Positions 1 through 7,324 of a stretch of 12,457 nt of DNA are shown one piece after another. The translations under genes and the position numbers were made by a program. How positions within the stretch are numbered: position 1 is the stretch's first letter; every line of letters starts with the position of its first letter. Origin of the DNA: an uncultured bacterium (GTDB lineage Bacteria > Spirochaetota > Brevinematia > DTOW01); the NCBI GenBank assembly GCA_937928175.1, contig CALFVP010000060.1:1-12457 (forward strand), read 5' to 3'. The notes below the pieces were generated by a model. The model was not told where the DNA came from, did no database searches, and saw only the letters and a list, made by a program, of their open reading frames with translations.

Positions 1-289
1 CAGGTGTTACTCTTAACTTTAGTCCGTTTTTAAAATCTACCCTAAAGTCAATATAGGATCTTTCAAGGTAAAATGAATTGAAGTTTGTTGCGTTGTTTTG
101 AATTGTTGATGGGTTGTAGAAGTAACCAGCGAATACAGTTAAACCAAGTTTCCACTCAGGTTTGACCTCTTGAGGTTTAACCTCTTGAGGTTTGACCTCT
201 TGAGGTTTGACCTCTTGTTGGTATTCTTGTGAGTATGCTAGGGTTAGCCCTAAAGATAAGATTAAAGTCAATATTAGTAATCTTTTCAT
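1..289 (-). CDS. Porin-like outer-membrane protein, N-terminal part (runs off the window)
   Basis: The reading frame starts at an ATG (289-287) and stays open to the window edge, giving 96 codons. The N-terminus is a clear signal peptide: MKR, a leucine-rich hydrophobic stretch (LLILTLILSLGLTLA), then AYSQ with likely cleavage near residue 20. Four tandem QEVKP pentapeptides follow (about residues 25-44). After them comes WKLGLTVFAGYFYNPST and alternating aromatic/polar segments (FYLERSYIDFRVDF) that look like the first amphipathic strands of an outer-membrane beta-barrel. The start is fixed by a strong AGGAGG five bases upstream. It is divergent from glnE and separated from it by 111 bp. The barrel assignment is inference from the strand pattern, because only the first strands are visible. 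A phosphate-selective-porin-like protein is one possibility. Substrate is unknown. Confidence 0.72.
   Translation of the reverse strand, partial: MKRLLILTLILSLGLTLAYSQEYQQEVKPQEVKPQEVKPQEVKPEWKLGLTVFAGYFYNPSTIQNNATNFNSFYLERSYIDFRVDFKNGLKLRVTP
158..217 (-). repeat. Four 15-bp tandem repeats encoding a QEVKP linker
   Basis: Four contiguous 15-bp units (158-172, 173-187, 188-202, 203-217) read aggtttgacctcttg on the plus strand. The second differs by one synonymous base. On the coding strand each unit encodes QEVKP. The array lies between the signal peptide and the first predicted barrel strand, so it forms a short charged, proline-containing periplasmic linker. Near-identity at the DNA level suggests recent slippage expansion or homogenisation. 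Confidence 0.9.
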
Positions 290-292
290 ATG

Positions 293-300
293 CTCCTCCT
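293..300 (-). promoter_or_regulatory. Strong Shine-Dalgarno of the porin-like gene
   Basis: On the minus strand AGGAGGAG precedes CAT-ATG, with the AGGAGG core five bases from the start codon. It fixes the start at 289. It contrasts with most other genes here, which have no Shine-Dalgarno sequence. Confidence 0.85.
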
Positions 301-314
301 TTTATTTTTGTGAA

Positions 315-345
315 ATTTTATGTTTTTTTGTAATGTTTTTGTAAA
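315..345 (-). promoter_or_regulatory. Possible promoter of the porin-like gene
   Basis: On the minus strand TTTACA (345-340) and TAAAAT (320-315) are separated by 19 bp, and TTACAA-N18-TAAAAT is an alternative reading. It lies about 25 bp before the start, leaving room for a short leader with the Shine-Dalgarno site. The region is so AT-rich that chance matches are likely. Confidence 0.35.
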
Positions 346-400
346 TTATTTTGAAATTTTTCGTTATTAGGTTTTGTGAGAAGTTTTTAAATTTTGTTTA

Positions 401-3178
401 TTGTTCATAAATAATTTTTGGATGAAGTTTTACGATTTTGATTTAAGTTTTATTGAAAGTTTAGTTTCACCTACCGAAAGAAGTAGGATTTTTGATACGA
501 TTTACACCTATTCGCCTATTCCTAAAAATGCAGTTGATTCTTTAAGAGTGTTTTTTAATTTGTATCCTAATTATAAGGATAATTTTGTTGATATTCTTTT
601 GGACAGTAATAAACTTATAACTTTTTCGAAGGTTTTAGGTTACAGTATTTATTTGAGAAACATTTTTAGTAGTAATATTGATTTACTTTTTGATATGTGT
701 GATGGTAATTTAGTTTTTTCTTTGGATAAGTTTAAAAGTGATATCGAAGAAGTTTTTAATAGTTTTAGTAATGATAAACTTCTTTTTCTTAAGGAGATTA
801 GGAAGTTAAGGAATAGGGAATTTTTAAAGATAGTTGTTAAGGAGTTATTGGGTGAATATTCTTTTGAGGAGACTTCTAGGGATTTGTCTTTTCTTGCTGA
901 TACTGTTTTGGATTGTGTTTTGAGGTTTAATTTTTGTAATTTGGTTAGGGAGTTTGGTGAACCTTCTTCGCAGTTTTGTATTATTTCGTTAGGTAAGCTT
1001 GGTGGGTTGGAGATAAATTACAGCTCTGATGTGGATGTAATTTTTGTGTATGAAAAAGATGGTAAAACTAGTAAAGGGATTGAAAATTTTGAGTTTTTTG
1101 ACAATTTAGCTAGAAGTATAATATACGATGTTTCTTCAAGTGTTGAGGGTGAATTTCTTTATAGGGTTGATACGAGACTTAGACCTGATGGAGAATTTGG
1201 GTTTTTGGTAAGAAGTGAAGAGAGTTATTATAACTACTACATTGAGAGAGCTCAAACTTGGGAAATACAAATGCTTATAAAATCAAGGTTTTCTTCAGGT
1301 GATGAAAGTTTAGGTAATAGGTTTATTAGAAATATAGAAAACATTGTTTATTCTACGCCTATGGGTTATTCGGAGATTGCTGAGATTTTGGGTGTAAAAC
1401 AGAAAATAAAAGGTGATGAATACAATTTGAAAAAGTCTACAGGTGGAATTAGAGATATTGAATTTATAGTTCAGGTTTTACAACTTATATTCGGTTTAAG
1501 AGACGAGAGTCTTAGAGTATCAAATACCTTACTAGCTCTTCAGAGGTTAGAAAAAACTAAAGTTGTTGATAAAGAAACTAGATCAGTCCTTGAGTATGCT
1601 TATAGGAATTTAAGAAAGTTAGAAAATTATATACAGCTTTACAGTAATCTTCAAGATTTCTCTCTACCAATTAACGATAAACAAAGAATGATAGGGTTAT
1701 TTAGATTGATGCAGGTAGATAATTCTTATTTTTCTGGAAATGAGGACGAAATGTTACTAAATTTTGTTGATGGTATTAAGAAGGAAGTTATAAAGGTTAA
1801 GGCTAATATATTTGAAAAACTTTTGGATATAAAGGTTGGTGAAGAGAGTGTGTTTTTTCTTTATAATTCCGAAGAGAAAGAAGTCAGAGATTTGTTAAAT
1901 TCCTATGGTATTAAAGAAACATCAAGAGCTTTTTCTTTTCTTGAGAGTATGATTTCTTTTTCTTTTAGAGGAGGGGTTGAAACTAGTATAGGTCTTAGAA
2001 ACTTACTAAGAGCAATATCTCAGTCTCCCTTTCCAGATAAATCACTTTCAAATACTTATTACATATTAGAAGCTACTCAAAACTTACCTATATCTATACA
2101 GTTCTTTATCGATGAGAGAAATGTTAATTTCATATACAATGTATCTTTGCTTAAGGATATCTTTATAAACATACTTAGAAAACGTAATTGGATATGGGAT
2201 GGAATGATGGATATAAACGCTTTTATTGATTATTTGAGTGTGTTTTTGAATAAAGTGAATTTTTACAGTAAAGATTTTGTAGAAGAAATTAGAGAAGTTT
2301 ATGAAGTTTTCTTAACGTCTTTAGCTTTTCTTAGGATAAATAGGTTTGTTGATGCTTACAAAACTAAAAAGTTTTTTACTATGTTGTACGACAAAATATT
2401 TTTTGAGTTTTCTAGATTTGTTAAGGGGTTGTGTATTTTAGCTCTTGGAAGATGGGCAGTTGGTAAGCTTACTTTTTTTTCGGATATAGATCTTGTTTAT
2501 TTAATTCCTTACGATGTCCACTCCGAAAAGTTCTTTGAAATGAGAGATAAAACTATTTCTATTCATAACATGATTAATGGTATAATCGATATAGATACAA
2601 GACTTGTTGAAGGATCTCATAAAGGAAGTTTTATTATGTCCTTAGAATCGCTAAAAGATTCTAGATTTGAAGTATGGCAGATTATTGCTTACCTTAAATC
2701 TAGGGCAGTATGCCACGATGATTCTATTAAAGATTACGTTGAAAAAGTAATATCTGAAAAACTAAAAGTATCAATTCAGAATATTAACTTTAAGGAATTT
2801 AACGAATTCATTAGAAAAGTTATAAGTAAATTTGAAAATGTCAATGATATCAAGAAAGGAAGAGGTAATTTGCTTGAACTGGAGTTTGTATTGGATAAAC
2901 TATTTTTCAAACATTTTAAAGATTTCTCTGAACTACCTATGGCTAAATCTCTTTCTGAAATGGCTAGAATAGTTGGAAATGTTGTAAAAATAAATGTACC
3001 GTTAAACGATTATATATCGTTTTTAGTTGAAATTGAGGATATGTTAAAAATAGTTGAAGGAATTAGTTTTAGTGATAAGTTGTTTGAAATTGCAAAACTA
3101 CCTATAACCTTTGAAGAATTTCAAAAGATGAGAAATGATATTATATCATGGTCAAACAGTATAATTACTCAAGAATAA
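401..3178 (+). CDS. glnE: Bifunctional glutamine synthetase adenylyltransferase/adenylyl-removing enzyme GlnE
   Basis: GlnE adjusts glutamine synthetase activity in the cytoplasm by attaching AMP to it or removing it, in response to PII and glutamine (family knowledge). The product is 925 residues, close to the roughly 946 of E. coli. The N-terminal (deadenylylating) nucleotidyltransferase half is well kept: GKLGGLEINYSSDVD at 198-212 with the metal aspartates D210/D212, DTRLRPDG at 257-264, and GGIRDIEFIVQ at 348-358. The C-terminal (adenylylating) half keeps SDIDLVY (694-700; D695/D697). However, its usual GKLGG is GRWAVGK (683-689) and its usual DxRLRP is DTRLVE (732-737). The start is uncertain. 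TTG at 401 is the first start codon in the frame and ATG at 422 is the alternative; neither has a Shine-Dalgarno site. The last 14 bp overlap the convergent lamin-tail gene. No glutamine synthetase or PII gene is in the window. Confidence 0.93.
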   Translation: MFINNFWMKFYDFDLSFIESLVSPTERSRIFDTIYTYSPIPKNAVDSLRVFFNLYPNYKDNFVDILLDSNKLITFSKVLGYSIYLRNIFSSNIDLLFDMCDGNLVFSLDKFKSDIEEVFNSFSNDKLLFLKEIRKLRNREFLKIVVKELLGEYSFEETSRDLSFLADTVLDCVLRFNFCNLVREFGEPSSQFCIISLGKLGGLEINYSSDVDVIFVYEKDGKTSKGIENFEFFDNLARSIIYDVSSSVEGEFLYRVDTRLRPDGEFGFLVRSEESYYNYYIERAQTWEIQMLIKSRFSSGDESLGNRFIRNIENIVYSTPMGYSEIAEILGVKQKIKGDEYNLKKSTGGIRDIEFIVQVLQLIFGLRDESLRVSNTLLALQRLEKTKVVDKETRSVLEYAYRNLRKLENYIQLYSNLQDFSLPINDKQRMIGLFRLMQVDNSYFSGNEDEMLLNFVDGIKKEVIKVKANIFEKLLDIKVGEESVFFLYNSEEKEVRDLLNSYGIKETSRAFSFLESMISFSFRGGVETSIGLRNLLRAISQSPFPDKSLSNTYYILEATQNLPISIQFFIDERNVNFIYNVSLLKDIFINILRKRNWIWDGMMDINAFIDYLSVFLNKVNFYSKDFVEEIREVYEVFLTSLAFLRINRFVDAYKTKKFFTMLYDKIFFEFSRFVKGLCILALGRWAVGKLTFFSDIDLVYLIPYDVHSEKFFEMRDKTISIHNMINGIIDIDTRLVEGSHKGSFIMSLESLKDSRFEVWQIIAYLKSRAVCHDDSIKDYVEKVISEKLKVSIQNINFKEFNEFIRKVISKFENVNDIKKGRGNLLELEFVLDKLFFKHFKDFSELPMAKSLSEMARIVGNVVKINVPLNDYISFLVEIEDMLKIVEGISFSDKLFEIAKLPITFEEFQKMRNDIISWSNSIITQE

Positions 3179-5198
3179 CTAATTTCAATATACTGGTAGT
3201 TTTACCTTTTTGGTATTGTATTATATATATCCCTTTAGTTAAAAATGAGGAATCAACTTCTTGTACCTTTTCATTTTCCACAGTTAGTTCTCTTATGAAA
3301 TTTCCATCCTTTGAAAAGAATTTTATTCTGTCACCTTTCTTAGTGTTTATAAACCTTATTGTTTCTCTACGTTTTATTACACTTTTTTCCATTACTACTT
3401 CATCATCTTTTGATATTTGTAATGCGTTTTCCGGAATTACGAAAAACGTTTCTAGAAATCTTTGAGTACCATAATTGTATTCAATTGTTACTTCGTCGTT
3501 TGCTTCAACGTATATTACAGCGTTTGGTGAATTTGATATTTCGAATTCTCCAAAATACCACAATCCTAAATTAGTTAAGTTTATATTTCTTGATATTCTT
3601 GAGTTTTTTGTTGTTACTTTTAAGGGTATTACTGTATTTTCTAATATTTCACTTATAAGGTATATGGAAATTTTTGAGTTTATTTTTTTGAATTTACTGT
3701 CTAGTATTATGGTTGGTTCTTGGAAACCGTTGTATTTTGCAGGTGTTTCTCTCCAATTTAGAAATTTACCACCTAACCTATTTGGAAATGCATTTGGTAA
3801 TACACTTACAGTTGGTTTATTGTAGAGTGTAAAACTGTTGGAGTGTGTAAAAGGTATGATTTTTAAGTTTTTTTCTTCTGCTAAGTGTATTATTTTACCA
3901 CCTTTGTACGGGTGATTATCTTTCAAAGTAAAACACATGTTACTAGTTATACCTGGACTTGAGATTAAAAGATATTCGTAAGGTTTTATTGAATCAATAT
4001 TGGATACTATTCCCCTAAGTGAAGAATAAAAAACGTTTTCCTTTAAGTTTATCATTATCTCTTTACTTTCGTTTATTGCGTGTATGTAAACGTTTGTTAT
4101 AGGTAGATCTTGTGAATGTAAGTTTACTATTTCTATGTATTTATCTTTTTCTGTAGTCGGACCTACTAATGGATTACCTAGGAAAAAGTCAAACCACCTT
4201 TTAGTAGGTAAAAAACATATTTCATTTAATAATATCTTTTCGCTCATTTCTCTGGAGATCTCAAATAAGTCTATGCACCTTGCTGATGTAACTATATCGT
4301 GAAACTTTGCCACTATTTTTTCACCATTTTGGTAAAATGTTACTGTTCCTTTGAATAAGTTTTCTGATACTTTTGATAATGTAATATAACCTTTACCTAA
4401 TAATTCTAATTGAACTGTGTTTACGTTAGTTTCTATCCTAAGAAAAATCTCTACCGCATCTTTAGGATGATAAACGTACTTCGATAACCATAAATGCTTG
4501 TCTGCCTCTATAAACCCAAACGAAGGTTTATCTGTTAAGAAAAAATTATTGTTGTACCTTACAAGTGATATTCCTTGGTTTTGATGTTGTACGGATGATA
4601 TGTAATCTATAACTTGATCGTTTGAAATTAGTTTTATAGATGTTAAAATATCGTAGTTTAAAGGTGTTGTATTAGCTAAATACTTTGTTGATGTTGTTAA
4701 TATTAACGTATTCGATGGGAAGTAAAAAGGTTTGGAAGATTGTACGTAAGAGTAAGGCAGTATTACCGCCGTTTGACCTGGATTAAGCAAAAATGAGTTT
4801 GTTATTCCTTCAGTTTCAAAATCTCCTAAAAAAATATTGGTTATCTTTATCTCATATCCTTGAACTATAAACTTAAAATTCCTAAGATCAATAGTTTGAT
4901 TTAAGTTATTGTAAATTTCTATATACTGGCATTTTTCCCTTTCATGAGGATAATTAAAAAGTACCTCCGAAATAACTTGCGAAAATACGTTACTACCTAA
5001 AAATTTTAAAAACAGCAGTGTTATAAACACTTTTTTGAAATGTGTTACAAACACTTTTTTAAGAAGTGTTACAAACACTTTTTTGGGATGTGTTATAAAC
5101 ACTTTTTTGAAGTGTGTTATAAACACTTTTATGAGATGTGTTACAAACACTTTTTTGGAGTGTGTTATAAACACTTTTTTGAAAGGTGTTACAAACAC
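3165..5198 (-). CDS. Secreted lamin-tail-domain protein with repeat-expanded signal peptide and C-terminal sorting-like domain
   Basis: The product is 677 residues from GTG at 5198. Residues 1-64 are eight copies of an 8-residue unit, consensus VF(I/V)TxxKK. The last copy runs into a normal signal-peptide core (LLFLKFLGSNVFS) with likely cleavage before Q74. Two lamin-tail-like beta domains follow. The first is about 74-230 (ISEVLFNYP, QYIEIYNN, DLRNFKF, LNPGQTAVILP, SLVRYN). The second is about 321-470 (LLNEICFLP, KYIEIVNL, KPYEYLLISS). Another beta-rich region spans about 505-590. The last ~75 residues (GDRIKFFSKDGNFIRELTV, then LTKGIYIIQYQKGKT) resemble the Ig-like FlgD/type IX sorting tail that ends secreted multidomain proteins. 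No catalytic motif is seen, so a surface or extracellular structural or adhesive role is inference. Start choice: a TTGAAA-N18-TACAAT promoter ends 8 bp before GTG 5198, suggesting leaderless initiation there, but every repeat carries an in-frame GTG. No ATG is available. Confidence 0.75.
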   Translation of the reverse strand: MFVTPFKKVFITHSKKVFVTHLIKVFITHFKKVFITHPKKVFVTLLKKVFVTHFKKVFITLLFLKFLGSNVFSQVISEVLFNYPHEREKCQYIEIYNNLNQTIDLRNFKFIVQGYEIKITNIFLGDFETEGITNSFLLNPGQTAVILPYSYVQSSKPFYFPSNTLILTTSTKYLANTTPLNYDILTSIKLISNDQVIDYISSVQHQNQGISLVRYNNNFFLTDKPSFGFIEADKHLWLSKYVYHPKDAVEIFLRIETNVNTVQLELLGKGYITLSKVSENLFKGTVTFYQNGEKIVAKFHDIVTSARCIDLFEISREMSEKILLNEICFLPTKRWFDFFLGNPLVGPTTEKDKYIEIVNLHSQDLPITNVYIHAINESKEIMINLKENVFYSSLRGIVSNIDSIKPYEYLLISSPGITSNMCFTLKDNHPYKGGKIIHLAEEKNLKIIPFTHSNSFTLYNKPTVSVLPNAFPNRLGGKFLNWRETPAKYNGFQEPTIILDSKFKKINSKISIYLISEILENTVIPLKVTTKNSRISRNINLTNLGLWYFGEFEISNSPNAVIYVEANDEVTIEYNYGTQRFLETFFVIPENALQISKDDEVVMEKSVIKRRETIRFINTKKGDRIKFFSKDGNFIRELTVENEKVQEVDSSFLTKGIYIIQYQKGKTTSILKLVILE
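5018..5198 (-). repeat. Eight-copy, 24-bp phased array of a 13-bp palindrome
   Basis: Copies of GTGTTTRTAACAC (minus strand) lie at 5186-5198, 5162-5174, 5138-5150, 5114-5126, 5090-5102, 5066-5078, 5042-5054 and 5018-5030, each exactly 24 bp apart. The arms GTGTT/AACAC are invariant in all eight copies and only the central base is A or G. Each of the first seven is followed on the minus strand by five variable bases and an A6 tract, interrupted by a T in the 5127-5150 unit. On the plus strand each unit reads as a 5-bp hairpin followed by a T-tract. The array is in frame with the lamin-tail gene. Its spacer differences are mostly non-synonymous (HF, PF, HS, HL, HP, LL). Confidence 0.95.
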
Positions 5199-5206
5199 AG
5201 AATTTA

Positions 5207-5236
5207 ATTGTACAGTTTTACGTTTTTGTATTTCAA
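5207..5236 (-). promoter_or_regulatory. Promoter of the lamin-tail gene, probably leaderless
   Basis: On the minus strand TTGAAA (5236-5231) and TACAAT (5212-5207) are separated by 18 bp, and 8 bp separate the -10 from GTG 5198. The expected transcription start therefore falls at or next to the start codon. The -35 lies inside the first 15-bp repeat copy. No Shine-Dalgarno sequence precedes the GTG. Confidence 0.6.
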
Positions 5237-5279
5237 GAAATTGTATTTGAGGAAATTGAATTTCAAGAAATTGAATTTA
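5226..5279. repeat. 15-bp tandem repeat between divergent promoters
   Basis: Units of TTGWATTTCAAGAAA occupy 5226-5240, 5241-5255 (with TTGAGG in place of TTCAAG) and 5256-5270, plus a partial copy at 5271-5279. Each full unit can pair TTCAA with the TTGAA or TTGTA of the next. The array fills much of the 107-bp gap between the lamin-tail gene and uvrB. It repeatedly offers TTGAAA-like hexamers on the minus strand and TTGTAT/TTGAAT on the plus strand. Confidence 0.85.
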
Positions 5280-5299
5280 ATTTTTTTGTTTTTTAGATT
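5271..5299 (+). promoter_or_regulatory. Promoter of uvrB, probably leaderless
   Basis: TTGAAT (5271-5276) and TAGATT (5294-5299) are spaced by 17 bp, and the -10 ends 6 bp before the uvrB ATG. The -35 is the partial last copy of the 15-bp repeat. No Shine-Dalgarno sequence is present between this and the gene. No SOS-box-like inverted repeat was recognised. Confidence 0.5.
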
Positions 5300-5305
5300 T
5301 TATGT

Positions 5306-7324
5306 ATGAATACTGTTGGTAATAGGTTTAGGGTAGTTTCCAAGTTTGGACCTGCTGGGGATCAACCTAAGGCTATAGATGAGATAGTTAAGGGTTTTAA
5401 TGAAGGTATAAAAAGGATTACTCTTTTGGGTGTGACTGGTAGTGGGAAAACTTTTACTATGGCAAATGTTATTGAAAAGTTAGGTTTACCTACTCTTGTT
5501 ATATCTCACAATAAGACGCTTGCTGCTCAGCTTTACAGGGAGTTTAAGGAATTTTTTCCGTACAATGCTGTTGAGTATTTTGTTTCTTACTATGATTATT
5601 ATCAACCTGAAGCTTATATACCGCAGAGTGATATTTACATTGAGAAGCAGGCAACTATAAACGATGAGATAGATAGACTTAGGGTTTCTACTATTGCTAG
5701 TTTGTTAAGTAGGAGAGATGTTATTGTTGTTGCTAGTGTTTCTTGTATTTACGGTATAGGTAATCCTTCGGAGTTTGGGGAATTTGTTCTTTTGATTAAG
5801 GTTGGTGATGTTGTTAGTGTTAGAGATATTGCTTACAAACTTTCTGAAATGCAGTATGAGAGAAACGATTACAATTTTTCTAGAGCAACTTTTAGAGTAA
5901 CAGGTGATAGAATTGATATACATCCTGCTTATTCAAGAGATTACATAAGAATTGAATTCTTTGATAATGAAGTTACTTCTATAAAAAGGTACGATTCTTT
6001 TAATAATTCACTTATAGAAAAGAGTGATTACATAGTGATATATCCTGCCAAGCTTTTTGTTTCATCAAGGGGTACTATTGAAAGGACGGTAGAGGAAGTG
6101 TTTAAGGAACTAGAGGTAAGAGTTAAGGAACTTAGAAGCCAAGGCAAAGAAATAGAAGCTAAAAGGTTAGAGATGAGAACAAAGTATGATATGGATCTTC
6201 TACTTGAGACAGGGTATTGTCCTGGTATTGAAAATTATTCTAGGTATTTGTCTGGAAGAAAACCAGGAGAAAGACCTTACGTATTGCTTGATTATTTTGG
6301 AAAAGAATTCTTGACGATAATTGACGAATCTCACGTCACTATACCACAGATAAAAGGAATGTATAACGGTGATAGAAGTAGAAAAGAAACACTTGTTGAG
6401 TTTGGGTTTAGGCTTCCTTCTGCTCTTGATAATAGACCTTTGAAATTCGAAGAGTTTGATTCACTTCTCGATAAAGTTTTGTACGTTTCCGCTACTCCAG
6501 ATGAATATGAAATTTCAGTTTCTGGTAAAGTTGTTGAACAGATTGTAAGACCTACAGGATTACTTGATCCAGTAGTTTACGTAAGACCTACTGAAAACCA
6601 AATAAATGATATAATTACAGAAGTAACTGAAAATACCAAAAAAGGTGGAAGAACAATAATAACTACACTTACCAAAAAAATGGCAGAAAGTCTTACGAGA
6701 TACCTGGTTGAAAAAGGTGTAAAAACAGTTTATATACACGATGAAGTTGAAGTTATAGAAAGAGTTGAATTACTAAGAGATTTAAGAAAAGGTGTATACG
6801 ATTGTATAGTGGGGATAAATCTTTTGAGAGAAGGAATTGATCTTCCGGAGGTGTCTTTGGTTTGTATTCTTGATGCAGATAAGGTCGGTTTTCTTAGATC
6901 TAAAACTTCTCTTATACAGATAATGGGTAGAGCTGCAAGACATGTTGAAGGAAAAGTTATTATGTATGCCGATACAATTTCATCTGCTATGGCCGAAGCT
7001 ATTAAAGAAACCGAAAGAAGAAGAAAAATTCAATTAGAGTTTAATGAAAAACATGGTATAGTACCGAGAAGTGTTAAAAAAGAAGTTGTTGATATAATAG
7101 AAAGAAAACACCAAAGAAATGTTAATTTAGGTAAAAAATTTTCCAAAATTTTGGACTTTAATGATGTTTTTGATTTCATTGATGAGGTTAAAAATAGGTA
7201 TAAAGGTAATGTTGAAATGATTATAAAATTTCTTACAGATTACATGTTTGATTTAGCAGATAAACTTGAATTTGAAAAAGCTAGTATAGTAAGAGATGAA
7301 ATAAAGAAGTTTGAAAAAGTTTAA
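5306..7324 (+). CDS. uvrB: Excinuclease ABC subunit B (UvrB)
   Basis: UvrB is the damage-verifying helicase-like subunit of nucleotide excision repair. UvrA loads it on damaged DNA and it then recruits UvrC (family knowledge). The 672-residue product is the normal length. Visible motifs in order are the Walker A GVTGSGKT (42-49), the beta-hairpin SYYDYYQPEAY (94-104) that locks the DNA strands, and the Walker B region DESHVT (340-345). These are followed by GFRLPSALDNRPL (367-379), the helicase motifs VGINLLREGIDLPEVSLV (502-519) and QIMGRAARH (538-546), and a C-terminal UVR domain (about 632-667) that contacts UvrC. The start at ATG 5306 matches the family N-terminus. ATG 5302 is out of frame and hits a stop after six codons. 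The stop codon abuts the stop of the convergent DUF4139 gene with no spacer. Nothing looks truncated. Confidence 0.98.
   Translation: MNTVGNRFRVVSKFGPAGDQPKAIDEIVKGFNEGIKRITLLGVTGSGKTFTMANVIEKLGLPTLVISHNKTLAAQLYREFKEFFPYNAVEYFVSYYDYYQPEAYIPQSDIYIEKQATINDEIDRLRVSTIASLLSRRDVIVVASVSCIYGIGNPSEFGEFVLLIKVGDVVSVRDIAYKLSEMQYERNDYNFSRATFRVTGDRIDIHPAYSRDYIRIEFFDNEVTSIKRYDSFNNSLIEKSDYIVIYPAKLFVSSRGTIERTVEEVFKELEVRVKELRSQGKEIEAKRLEMRTKYDMDLLLETGYCPGIENYSRYLSGRKPGERPYVLLDYFGKEFLTIIDESHVTIPQIKGMYNGDRSRKETLVEFGFRLPSALDNRPLKFEEFDSLLDKVLYVSATPDEYEISVSGKVVEQIVRPTGLLDPVVYVRPTENQINDIITEVTENTKKGGRTIITTLTKKMAESLTRYLVEKGVKTVYIHDEVEVIERVELLRDLRKGVYDCIVGINLLREGIDLPEVSLVCILDADKVGFLRSKTSLIQIMGRAARHVEGKVIMYADTISSAMAEAIKETERRRKIQLEFNEKHGIVPRSVKKEVVDIIERKHQRNVNLGKKFSKILDFNDVFDFIDEVKNRYKGNVEMIIKFLTDYMFDLADKLEFEKASIVRDEIKKFEKV

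Noticed and set aside
3148..3825. Plus-strand open frames opposite the lamin-tail gene
   Set aside because: They lack recognisable domains and a Shine-Dalgarno site, and lie antisense to a well-supported domain-bearing gene.
5018..5198. CRISPR-like repeat-spacer array
   Set aside because: The period is 24 bp with only 5 variable bases between units, far too short for CRISPR spacers, and no cas gene is nearby.
5035..5250. Plus-strand open frame across the palindrome array
   Set aside because: A 24-bp period keeps any frame open on either strand. The predicted peptide is just the repeat (NTFL..CV) with no ribosome-binding site, and it opposes a gene with a coherent signal peptide and domains.
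5705..5923. Minus-strand frame inside uvrB
   Set aside because: It lies opposite conserved UvrB sequence, and its Asn/Ser/Ile-rich composition is what an antisense reading of this coding DNA gives.
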